Source of the DNA: Hymenobacter sp. UV11
GTDB taxonomy: Bacteria; Bacteroidota; Bacteroidia; Cytophagales; Hymenobacteraceae
Assembly (NCBI RefSeq): GCF_004684095.1
Contig: NZ_SRII01000006.1
Span: 186,001-250,000 of the forward strand
Reading direction: 5' to 3'
DNA: 64,000 nt
Part shown: in pieces, positions 48,953-56,442 of the stretch
Layout of the letters: each line of letters begins with the position of its first letter
Position numbering within the stretch: position 1 is the stretch's first letter
Notes under the pieces: generated by a model
Database searches by the model: none
Told to the model about the DNA's origin: nothing
What the model saw: only the letters and a program-made list of their open reading frames with translations
Translations under genes and position numbers: made by a program

Positions 48953-49038
48953 GGTAAGTGAGTAGATGAGTAAGTGAGTAATTTTTGGCAGATGAGTCAG
49001 CGGGAAAACTTACTCACCTACTCATTTACTCACTTACC
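48953..49038. repeat. GAGTA-type palindrome between TolC and UspA genes
   Basis: Arms 48953-48982 and 49009-49038 pair with a few mismatches. The left arm shows the clearest period: TAAG-TGAG-TAGA-TGAG-TAAG-TGAG-TAA, a stop codon every four bases and therefore in each frame. Confidence 0.85.
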
Positions 49039-49039
49039 G

Positions 49040-50407
49040 CTATTGCCAAATCTGCTCGCCGGTGGCGCGGCGCAGCTGGTATTGGCCGAGGGTGTAGTTG
49101 TACATGGCCTGCGCGCGGGCCAGGCGGGCCTGGGCAAGCTGGGTTTCGGCGTCGAGCACGTCGAGGTTCTGCCCTACCCCGTACTGGTAGCGGCCACGGG
49201 CCCGGTTGAGGGCGTCGGTGGCCTGGGCCACTTGCTGCACCGCGTTATCGAAGCGCGCCTGGCTGAATTCCATATTATTAGCAGCCTGGCGCACATCGGC
49301 CCGAATCTGGTCCTGCGTGTCCTGGGTGCGCGCCAGGGCGCTGCGGTAGCTGGCCGCGGCTTCCACCCGCTGCTTGCGGTTTTTGCCACCATCGTAGATG
49401 GGTACCGACAACTGGGCTACCCCCACCGTGTTGAAGCGGATGTCGGTGATGGCCACATTAGGCAGGATGTAGCCATTTTTACCACCGGCTTGCACACCTA
49501 CGCCCAGGCTAGGCAAATTACTGCGGTCGATGAGCTTCGCTTGTAGGTCGGCGGTCTGCTCAGCATCCTTGGCGAGCTTTACTTCAGGGCGATTTTCGGC
49601 GGCCTTAGTTAGCTCAGCTTCCAAGTTCACGGGCTGCGGGTTGTATTCCAGCCGCCCCCTTACCGGAACATCGGTTTGCTGGGGCTTGTGCAGCAGGCGA
49701 GCGAGCTGCACCTGCTGGTTGCGCAGCTGGTTTTGCAGGTCGAGCTTGGTGTTTTGAGCCTGCGTAATGCGCACGTCGGTAGTGGTCACGTCAAACTTGG
49801 TGCTCACGCCGGCGTCCACGCGCTTCTGCATATCGTTGCGGTGCGCTACCAGCGAGGCAATCTGCTGGTCTTGCACCCGAATGCTTTCACGCATAAACAA
49901 GATATTGTAGTACGTCTGCGCCGCGCTGAAAGCCAGGTCGCGCCGGGCTACCAAGATGTTATCCTGCGCCGTTTGCACCTGCGAGCGGGCTAGGTTGGTC
50001 GAAGCCCCGCGCTTCCCAAAGTCATACAGCTCGTACTGCGCCGTGAGGTGGGCATCGAAGTTATTAGCAGGTGCGAATTGAAAATTCTCCCCATTAAGCG
50101 AAAACTTCGATACCGGGTCCAGGTGAGTATAGACAGCGCTGCCCGTAATCTGAGGCAAATAGCCAGCTTGCGTCTGGCTCAGGCGGCTACCGGCCGCGTT
50201 GGCCAGCTCCGTGAGGTTGGCGATGCCGGGGTTGGCGTCGAGTACCGCCTGTACTGTGCCGCCGAGGGTAAGGGAGTCGCCAACCAGCCCGATTGCTTGG
50301 TTAGCAGCTGGCAAGCCGGGTTGGTTTTGAGCCAATACCGGCCGGGATGCCAGGCTACCTAATAGCGTCAGTCCCGCGAAGCCGGCAAGTTGATATCTAG
50401 AAAACAT
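49040..50407 (-). CDS. TolC family outer-membrane efflux protein
   Basis: 455 residues from the ATG at 50407; an ORF start at 50434 has no signal peptide at its end. The signal peptide ends RPVLAQ. Two OEP repeats follow (about 60-240 and 265-445), each with the long helices and short strands of the TolC barrel-tunnel: ...LTELANAAGSRLSQTQAGYLPQITGSAVY..., VGVAQLSVPIYDGGKNRKQRVEAAASYRSALARTQDTQDQIRADVRQAANNM. It is the outer-membrane exit duct of the efflux pump and the first gene of the set TolC-UspA-HlyD-(interrupted)-EmrB. A sigma54 activator is transcribed away from it. Confidence 0.92.
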   Translation of the reverse strand: MFSRYQLAGFAGLTLLGSLASRPVLAQNQPGLPAANQAIGLVGDSLTLGGTVQAVLDANPGIANLTELANAAGSRLSQTQAGYLPQITGSAVYTHLDPVSKFSLNGENFQFAPANNFDAHLTAQYELYDFGKRGASTNLARSQVQTAQDNILVARRDLAFSAAQTYYNILFMRESIRVQDQQIASLVAHRNDMQKRVDAGVSTKFDVTTTDVRITQAQNTKLDLQNQLRNQQVQLARLLHKPQQTDVPVRGRLEYNPQPVNLEAELTKAAENRPEVKLAKDAEQTADLQAKLIDRSNLPSLGVGVQAGGKNGYILPNVAITDIRFNTVGVAQLSVPIYDGGKNRKQRVEAAASYRSALARTQDTQDQIRADVRQAANNMEFSQARFDNAVQQVAQATDALNRARGRYQYGVGQNLDVLDAETQLAQARLARAQAMYNYTLGQYQLRRATGEQIWQ

Positions 50408-50439
50408 AAGCCAAGTGGCGTAGTAGTGTGCCATCTACT

Positions 50440-50457
50440 TACCGAATGACGTGCCAA
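50440..50457 (-). promoter_or_regulatory. Weak sigma54-like -24/-12 site before tolC
   Basis: On the minus strand TTGGCACG-TCAT-TCGGT. The -24 part is perfect (YTGGCACG); the -12 part has GG in place of GC, which is a serious flaw. The position, about 33 bases before the start and next to a sigma54 activator gene, is right. A second TGGCAC lies about 22 bases downstream. Confidence 0.3.
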
Positions 50458-50595
50458 TTGGTTATGGCTGGGTTTACTATTCAGAACTTACTTATTATCT
50501 GATAGATAAAAAATTATTGACTATAAGCTGAACGGTTTCAAACATAAACTTTTATTTAGGGTTTCCTTACATATCAGGAATTTCTCAAAGCCGCT

Positions 50596-52752
50596 ATGTC
50601 GCCTACCGCTAACCAAGACGAGACGCTTTTGCTTCATCTCAACGAAGCTATCGCCACCATTCGCGACAAGGAAACGCTGTTTCAGGCCATCACCAATAAG
50701 CTGCGGCTCATCTTTCCGTTTGACCTGATTGGCATCAACGTCTTCGATAAAGAGCTGCTCAATAAACGCTTGTTTTTGCGCAGCTACGTGGGTAGCACGG
50801 CGACCAGCCTGCCCATCGACGCCTCGGCCACCGTTTTCACGCCCATCGCGGACTCGCCCGTTGAGCAGCTCGTAGCCGACCCGCGCATTCAGCACATTAC
50901 CCTGCAGGAATACGCCTCTTCCTACCCCGACTACGAGCCGTTTAATAAGCTGCGGCGGCAGGGCATCGAGTATATGACTACCGTGCCGCTGCGGCTCGGC
51001 GGGCGCCTCACGGGCTTCCTGATTCTGGCGGCGGCCCGGCGCCCTACCCCCACCGCTGCCGATGACCGGCTGCTCGAAAAAATTGGCTCGCTGGTAGCCG
51101 TGGCGGTGGGTAATACGCTGGCTTTCGAGAGCCTGGCCCAACGCGAGCGCGAGCGCACTATGCAGCTGGCCATCAACAACGCGCTACTCAGCATCAAGCA
51201 GCGCGAGCCGCTGTTTCGGGCCGTGGCCGAGGAGCTGGGCCGGGTCATGCCCTTCGAATATTTTGGCATCCGCATTCAGCGCATGGGGCCCACCAAGTCC
51301 TTTGAGGCGTTTGCGGAGTTTTCGCGGGTTGGCAACGACGATTTTGTGGCCCTCGACCCCGACCGCCCGCAGGATGAGGGCGGCTCCGACGCCGCCGGCC
51401 TCTATCAGCAGCTCAGCGACTTGCTGCAGCGGCCCGGCGTGTACACCGGGGCCGATTTTTACGCGCTAGCCGTGCGCTACCCCCGCCTGCGCTACGTGTA
51501 TGAGCACTACGGCACCCGCGCCATGCTGGTTGCGCCCATATGGCAGCGGCCCGATAGCCAGGTGGTGCTGACCCTTTCGGCCGCCGACCCAGAGGCCTTT
51601 ACGGCCGATAACCAGGCCACCGTGCAGGCCCTGGTGCCCCAGATTGCGCTGGTGCTGGACAACCTGTTTGCCTTCGAGCAGATTGAGGAACTGAAGGCGC
51701 AGGTGGAGCAGGAGCGCACGTATTTGATTGACGAAATCAACACCGACCGGCCCGCCGATGGCCTCATTGGGGTGAGCCCGGCCTTGCAGCAGGTGCGCCA
51801 GCGCATTGCACAGGTAGCCGATACCGACGCCACGGTGCTCATCACCGGCGAAACCGGTACCGGCAAGGAAGTGGTGGCGCGGGCGCTGCACCAGGCCTCG
51901 CCCCGCCACGGCCGGGCGCTGGTGAAAATCAACTGCGCGGCCTTACCTGCCCAGCTGATTGAAAGCGAGTTATTTGGCCACGAGAAAGGCGCATTTACCG
52001 GGGCCGTGGAGCGGCGCATCGGCAAGTTTGAGCTGGCTAACGGCGGTACTATTTTTCTGGACGAAGTGGGCGAGCTACCCCTCGACCTGCAAGCCAAGCT
52101 GCTGCGCGTGCTGCAGGAAAAGGAGTTTGAGCGCCTGGGCGGCAACCGCGTGCTGCAAACCGACGCCCGCGTGCTGGCTGCCACCAACCGCGTGCTCGAA
52201 GAGGAAGTACGCGCCGGCCGCTTCCGGGCCGACCTCTACTACCGGCTCAACGTATTTCCGATTCAGCTGGCTCCGCTGCGCGAGCGGCCCCAGGATATTG
52301 TGCCCCTGGTGCAGCACTACCTGGGCACGCTGAGCAAGCGCCTGGCGCGGCCGCCCCGCGCCATTCGGCCCGCCGACATGGCCGCGCTGCTGGCCTACTC
52401 GTGGCCCGGCAACATCCGCGAGCTGGAGCACGTGCTGGAGCAGGCCATCATCGTGAGCCAGGGAGCCTGGCTGGAGTTTGGAGGCTTCGCGGCCGGGCCC
52501 ACGCCGCGGGCGCTGCCGCCCGGCCCCACGCTGCCCACCGAGCTAGCGCCCCCTACCCCCCCCGACACCGACGAAGCCCCCCTCAAGACGCTCCGCGAGC
52601 AGGAGCGCGACCATATTCTAACGGCCCTGCACCGCACCGGCGGCCGCGTGAGCGGCGCCCAGGGCGCGGCCTCCCTTCTCGACATCAACCCCAAAACCCT
52701 CGAAGCCCGCATGAAAAAGCTAGGCATCCGCCGCACGGTAGTAGCGGGGTAA
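50596..52752 (+). CDS. Sigma54-dependent transcriptional activator with two GAF domains
   Basis: 718 residues. Two GAF sensor domains (about 10-170 and 185-365) precede an AAA+ domain (about 385-625) with Walker A GETGTGKE (near 417), the sigma54-contact loop GAFTGA (near 465), Walker B GGTIFLDEVGELP and the arginine finger region FRADLYYRLNVFPI. After a Pro-rich linker (about 632-660) comes a Fis-type helix-turn-helix (about 675-715: GRVSGAQGAASLLDINPKTLEARMKKLGI). The activator thus opens sigma54 promoters upon a small-molecule signal bound by the GAF domains. It is transcribed away from the efflux operon, its likely target. No receiver domain is present, so it is not part of a two-component pair. 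Confidence 0.92.
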   Translation: MSPTANQDETLLLHLNEAIATIRDKETLFQAITNKLRLIFPFDLIGINVFDKELLNKRLFLRSYVGSTATSLPIDASATVFTPIADSPVEQLVADPRIQHITLQEYASSYPDYEPFNKLRRQGIEYMTTVPLRLGGRLTGFLILAAARRPTPTAADDRLLEKIGSLVAVAVGNTLAFESLAQRERERTMQLAINNALLSIKQREPLFRAVAEELGRVMPFEYFGIRIQRMGPTKSFEAFAEFSRVGNDDFVALDPDRPQDEGGSDAAGLYQQLSDLLQRPGVYTGADFYALAVRYPRLRYVYEHYGTRAMLVAPIWQRPDSQVVLTLSAADPEAFTADNQATVQALVPQIALVLDNLFAFEQIEELKAQVEQERTYLIDEINTDRPADGLIGVSPALQQVRQRIAQVADTDATVLITGETGTGKEVVARALHQASPRHGRALVKINCAALPAQLIESELFGHEKGAFTGAVERRIGKFELANGGTIFLDEVGELPLDLQAKLLRVLQEKEFERLGGNRVLQTDARVLAATNRVLEEEVRAGRFRADLYYRLNVFPIQLAPLRERPQDIVPLVQHYLGTLSKRLARPPRAIRPADMAALLAYSWPGNIRELEHVLEQAIIVSQGAWLEFGGFAAGPTPRALPPGPTLPTELAPPTPPDTDEAPLKTLREQERDHILTALHRTGGRVSGAQGAASLLDINPKTLEARMKKLGIRRTVVAG

Positions 52753-52753
52753 T

Positions 52754-52820
52754 AGCAGTGAGCAGTGAGCAGTGAGCAGTGAGCAGTGAGCAGTGAGCAA
52801 AAAAACTCATTGCTCACTGC
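52754..52820. repeat. Heptamer tandem repeat (AGCAGTG)6 with hairpin
   Basis: Six exact copies of AGCAGTG from 52754 to 52795. The last units (52790-52800) pair with 52810-52820 around a short A-rich loop. The heptamer contains TGA, so stops appear in all three frames. It lies between the convergent sigma54-activator and XRE genes. Confidence 0.9.
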
Positions 52821-52822
52821 AA

Positions 52823-54316
52823 TTATCCTCCTACCAACTCTGCTACGGCGGCTTCGTAGGTGGCTTGCTCGGCGGCACGCTGCACCTGCACTGGCGGGGC
52901 GGCGCGCTCCTGGCAGTCGGCCAGTGGGCAGCGCTCGCAGGTTTCGTTCACAATGCGCAGCGGCAGCGCGGGGTCGGCCAGAAACTTGAACTGCTGGCGC
53001 AGGTTGTCATCGCAGCGCAGGCCTACGGTTACGCTCATGGCCGGTGCATCGGGCGCGCCGGCGCGGGCCAGGGTTAGGCACAGGTACTCATCGTCGGTGC
53101 CCAGGTACCGCGAGCGCTGCGCGTCGGGCAGGGTGATGAGGCCGGCGGGCGGGGCGGCGGCGCGGGCTTCGGCAATCAGGCGTAGGCTCACCCAGCGGCG
53201 GCAGTAGTGCTCGTGCAGGTCGTTGCCGTGCGGGTTGTGCAAGCGCGAAAGGTGCAGCTCTCTGGTAAGCTCATAGTCGGCGCCGGCCTGCGCCTGGTCA
53301 AACCGCAGGAAGAACAGGCTGGTCAGGCCAAAATGCTTGGGTAGGAGCGTTGCTAGGCGCTGCATCAGCATCTCTGAGCTCACGTCGTAGCGCTCCAGCA
53401 GGGCCAGCAGCGCGTCGGGCTGCCACTTTTTGGCCCCAAATACCTTGCGCAGGTCGCGCACCATACTGTCTTCCTCCATCAGCAAGGCGCTGGCGAAGTA
53501 CGAAGCCCGGAAGTTATTCAGCACCTCCTCAAACGAGCGCACGGGCAACGAGTTGGGACTGGCGTAGTGACGCTCTTTCAGCTTCAAATAATTGAACCCC
53601 AGCTCCCTTCCCAGCACAAACGCTTGCTGCCCACGGCTGAGGGTGGGCAGCAGCAGCAGCGTTTTGGTTTTGGGCCGAAACACCGAGCGTAGCTGCCCTG
53701 CCACCGCTATCGGGTGCCCGGCCAGCGTGGTGCGGTCGATGGTGTAGCCGTATTGTTGCGTCAGCAGGGCTTCGAGCAACTCTAGGTCGAAGGGGGGGGT
53801 AGGGCTTAGCTGGTGGCTGGCTACGAAGGCGCGCGCCGCCTCTTCCAGGTCCTCAAAATAGTTGTCGTGCATTTCCTGGTACGAGCGCCGCGCGGCCAGA
53901 AAAAAGTGCTCCTGCCGCATCTCGTAGTTGCGGGCAATCTCGAAAACGGTGCTGATAAACGCATTCATCTTGGCCGGCGCATTGGCAATGAGCTCAAACA
54001 GCTGCATGGGCTCGATGCCATACATAGCCAGCGGAAACTCCTGCAGCACGTTCGAATTCAACAAATCCGAAATTGGCTCCAGCCGGCGCGGCAGCTCAGT
54101 AGAAGTTAGCTGGTCGTAGCGCACATCCAGGCACTTGCTGAAGCTCAGTATCTTATCGGCTTTGGGATATTTCTTACCCTTTTCAATCTCGTTGAGATAG
54201 CTCACGCTCACTTCGCAGCTGCGCGCCAGCTCGGCCGGGCTCAGGCCCCGCTCCTGCCGCAGCTCGCGCAGCTTCAGGCCAAAAATGAGGCGAACGACTT
54301 GGCTATGACTAAGCAT
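52823..54316 (-). CDS. XRE-family regulator with IrrE-like and DUF2083 domains (ScfR/RamB-like)
   Basis: 497 residues. An XRE helix-turn-helix (about 12-66: LKLRELRQERGLSPAELARSCEVSVSYLNEIEKGKKYPKADKIL) is followed by a helical linker. Then comes an IrrE-like region (about 195-290, GQQAFVLGRELGFNYLKLKERHYA) in which the HExxH zinc motif is absent. The C-terminal DUF2083 domain ends with NETCERCPLADCQERAAPP, the Cys cluster of the short-chain fatty acyl regulators (RamB, PrpR, ScfR types). These sense acyl-CoA or related metabolites and control acetate, propionate or glyoxylate genes. No such gene is near here. Repeated TTCGCT sites in its upstream region suggest autoregulation. Confidence 0.88.
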   Translation of the reverse strand: MLSHSQVVRLIFGLKLRELRQERGLSPAELARSCEVSVSYLNEIEKGKKYPKADKILSFSKCLDVRYDQLTSTELPRRLEPISDLLNSNVLQEFPLAMYGIEPMQLFELIANAPAKMNAFISTVFEIARNYEMRQEHFFLAARRSYQEMHDNYFEDLEEAARAFVASHQLSPTPPFDLELLEALLTQQYGYTIDRTTLAGHPIAVAGQLRSVFRPKTKTLLLLPTLSRGQQAFVLGRELGFNYLKLKERHYASPNSLPVRSFEEVLNNFRASYFASALLMEEDSMVRDLRKVFGAKKWQPDALLALLERYDVSSEMLMQRLATLLPKHFGLTSLFFLRFDQAQAGADYELTRELHLSRLHNPHGNDLHEHYCRRWVSLRLIAEARAAAPPAGLITLPDAQRSRYLGTDDEYLCLTLARAGAPDAPAMSVTVGLRCDDNLRQQFKFLADPALPLRIVNETCERCPLADCQERAAPPVQVQRAAEQATYEAAVAELVGG

Positions 54317-54382
54317 GGGGGGTAGTAAATGAATAGAAAGAAAACCGCGCGGCCTTTACCACCACAGGCCAAAAGCTACCGC

Positions 54383-54490
54383 ATTCGCTACGAACGAAAT
54401 TTTAAGCCCTACAAAACTACTGGAAATCAGCAAATCGGCGGTCATTAGCGAAAATTCGCTACAATTTATGATTTCGCTGATGTAAGTTTG
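54383..54490. promoter_or_regulatory. Divergent promoter region with repeated TTCGCT sites
   Basis: Candidate -7 boxes are TAGTTTTG on the minus strand (54412-54419, for the XRE gene) and TAAGTTTG on the plus strand (54483-54490, towards radA). Around them are TTCGCTACGAACGAA (54384-54398), the dyad AGCGAA-AA-TTCGCT (54447-54460), and another TTCGCT at 54473-54478. These are candidate operators for the XRE regulator. Confidence 0.5.
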
Positions 54491-54496
54491 CATTCA

Positions 54497-54708
54497 AGTA
54501 GTAGGAGCCGCCGCGCATGCAGCCACGCGGCCGATTTCCTACCCCCCGTTTGCCATGGCAAACCGGGGTAACATGCACACACATTTAAAAGCGGCGCGCG
54601 TAGTCTCGCCTCGCTTCCCAATTTCTGGCATCAATTCTGTTCCCACCCAGCGCAAGTTCCATTAAGTCCCTTTGGAAAGCCTCGGTCGTTTCGGCCGAGG
54701 CTTTTTTG
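54497..54708 (+). ncRNA. Candidate structured RNA or attenuator leader upstream of radA
   Basis: About 210 bases from a TAAGTTTG promoter box to a strong terminator with no ORF between. Three stable hairpins are visible: about 54508-54533 (CCGCCGCG/CGCGGCCG, one mismatch), 54543-54572 (CCCCGTTTGCC/GGCAAACCGGGG) and the terminator. It could be a free small RNA or a leader that controls read-through into radA, which starts 86 bases later. No Rfam family was recognised. Confidence 0.4.
54677..54708 (+). terminator. Intrinsic terminator without an upstream gene
   Basis: A 12-bp stem (54677-54688 with 54692-54703, one G-U pair) and T6. It is plus-directional and lies before radA, with no plus-strand gene ahead of it for about 1.9 kb. 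Confidence 0.8.
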
Positions 54709-54793
54709 TGCGCAATCGCCAGGGTAGTTTGTGGCCCGAGCTGCAACCTTTTTAGTTTTCCAAGCCTTATTCTTGCGAATTATTTTAGCAAAA

Positions 54794-56194
54794 ATGGCCA
54801 AGGCAAGAACAGTTTTTTTCTGTCAGAACTGCGGCGCGCAGTCGGCAAAGTGGATTGGGCGCTGCCCTTCGTGCGGCGAGTGGAATACCTACGTGGAGGA
54901 AGTGGTGCAGAAGGAAACCGCCGCCACCACCACCGGCCAGTGGAAGCCAGCCAGCACCGTGCCCGGCGGCAACGTGAGCAAAGCCGCCAAGTCGCGCCCG
55001 CTGGCTGACATTCGCCACGAAGAAGAGCCGCGCATCGTCACCCCCGACGGCGAGTTGAACCGCGTGCTGGGCGGCGGCCTGGTGCCGGGCTCCATCGTGC
55101 TCATCGGCGGCGAGCCGGGCATCGGCAAGAGCACTCTTATGCTTCAGATTGCTTTGATGATGAAGAAATTGCGCATTCTGTACGTGAGCGGTGAGGAGAG
55201 TGAGGCCCAGATAAAGATGCGCGCCGAGCGCCTGGCCGACGGCCAGCACCCCGGCTGCTACATCTTGACGGAGACGAATACCCAGAATATTTTTCGGCAA
55301 GTAGACCAGGTCGAGCCCAACCTGCTCGTTATCGACTCCATCCAGACCATGCACTCGACGCTGGTGGAGAGCGGCGCGGGCTCGGTGAGCCAGGTGCGCG
55401 AGTGCACCGCCGAGTTCTTGAAATTCGCCAAGGAAACCGGCACGCCGGTGCTGCTCATCGGCCACATCACCAAAGATGGCAGCATTGCGGGCCCCAAAAT
55501 ACTGGAGCACATGGTGGACACAGTTTTGCAGTTCGAGGGCGACCGCCACCTGAGCTACCGCATTCTGCGCACCACCAAAAATCGCTTCGGCAGCACTTCC
55601 GAGCTGGGTATTTACGAGATGCAGGGCAGCGGCCTACGCCAGGTGAGCAACCCGTCGGAGATTTTGCTTTCGCAGCGTGCCGAAAGCCTGAGCGGCATGG
55701 CCATCGGGGCCACGCTAGAGGGCAACCGCCCACTGCTGGTGGAGGTACAGGCCCTCGTGACGCCCGCCACCTACGGCACGCCGCAGCGTAGCAGCACCGG
55801 TTTCGACGCCAAGCGCCTGCAAATGCTGCTGGCCGTGCTCGAAAAGCGCGCCGGCCTGCGCCTGGGCCAGCACGACGTGTTTCTGAACATCGCGGGCGGC
55901 CTACGCCTCGACGACCCCGCCCTCGACGCCGCCGTGTGCGCCGCCGTGGTGTCGTCGCTGAATGACCTGCCCATTCCCGGCGATGTGTGCCTGGCCGCCG
56001 AAGTAGGCCTCAGCGGCGAGATGCGCGCCGTGCCCCGCCTCGACCAGCGCCTGGCCGAAGCCGAGAAGCTGGGCTTCCGCGAAATGTACGTGTCGCAGTT
56101 CAACGGCAAAAACCTGGCCGACCAGGGCCGGTCTGGGCTGCGCGTGCAGGCCGTGAGCCGCCTCGATGAGGTTTTGCAGGGCTTGTTCGGATGA
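54794..56194 (+). CDS. radA: DNA repair protein RadA
   Basis: 466 residues from the ATG at 54794; the GTG at 54731 is unlikely. A C4 zinc finger (Cys10, 13, 24, 27) starts the chain. The RecA-like domain follows with Walker A GEPGIGKST, LYVSGEESEAQIKMRAERL, Walker B LLVIDSIQTM and the RadA-specific KNRFGST motif. A Lon-protease-like domain (about 330-460) ends it. RadA is a branch-migration helicase that helps RecA in recombination and, in some bacteria, in natural transformation. That might link it to the ComEA-like protein at 15.6 kb. It is preceded by the structured leader. Confidence 0.95.
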   Translation: MAKARTVFFCQNCGAQSAKWIGRCPSCGEWNTYVEEVVQKETAATTTGQWKPASTVPGGNVSKAAKSRPLADIRHEEEPRIVTPDGELNRVLGGGLVPGSIVLIGGEPGIGKSTLMLQIALMMKKLRILYVSGEESEAQIKMRAERLADGQHPGCYILTETNTQNIFRQVDQVEPNLLVIDSIQTMHSTLVESGAGSVSQVRECTAEFLKFAKETGTPVLLIGHITKDGSIAGPKILEHMVDTVLQFEGDRHLSYRILRTTKNRFGSTSELGIYEMQGSGLRQVSNPSEILLSQRAESLSGMAIGATLEGNRPLLVEVQALVTPATYGTPQRSSTGFDAKRLQMLLAVLEKRAGLRLGQHDVFLNIAGGLRLDDPALDAAVCAAVVSSLNDLPIPGDVCLAAEVGLSGEMRAVPRLDQRLAEAEKLGFREMYVSQFNGKNLADQGRSGLRVQAVSRLDEVLQGLFG

Positions 56195-56442
56195 GTAATG
56201 GATGAGGGGATAGGGTACGTAAAGCCGCGTTAGAAGCTGCCATATTTTGCGTTAAAATTTGGCAAAAACCATATTTTTCAGGACTATTTATTTTTGCTAA
56301 GTCATCGTGCAAAACGAGTGCGTAATGTGCCTTATCTTCGGTGCCATAATTGACTTTTACCGATAAAATAAATACGTACACGAATTAGGTTTTAGGGTTC
56401 ATCCGCATTGGTTGTGCTTCGCTGTCTATTGTCCTACCATCT

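Noticed and set aside
52754..52798. Heptamer array as a CRISPR or an origin iteron set
   Set aside because: There are no spacers, no DnaA boxes and no replication genes nearby. It is a simple tandem repeat with a terminal hairpin.
54497..54708. 6S RNA, SRP RNA or tmRNA in the radA leader
   Set aside because: The ends do not pair over a long stem as in 6S, the SRP tetraloop region is absent, and no tRNA-like end or tag ORF is present.
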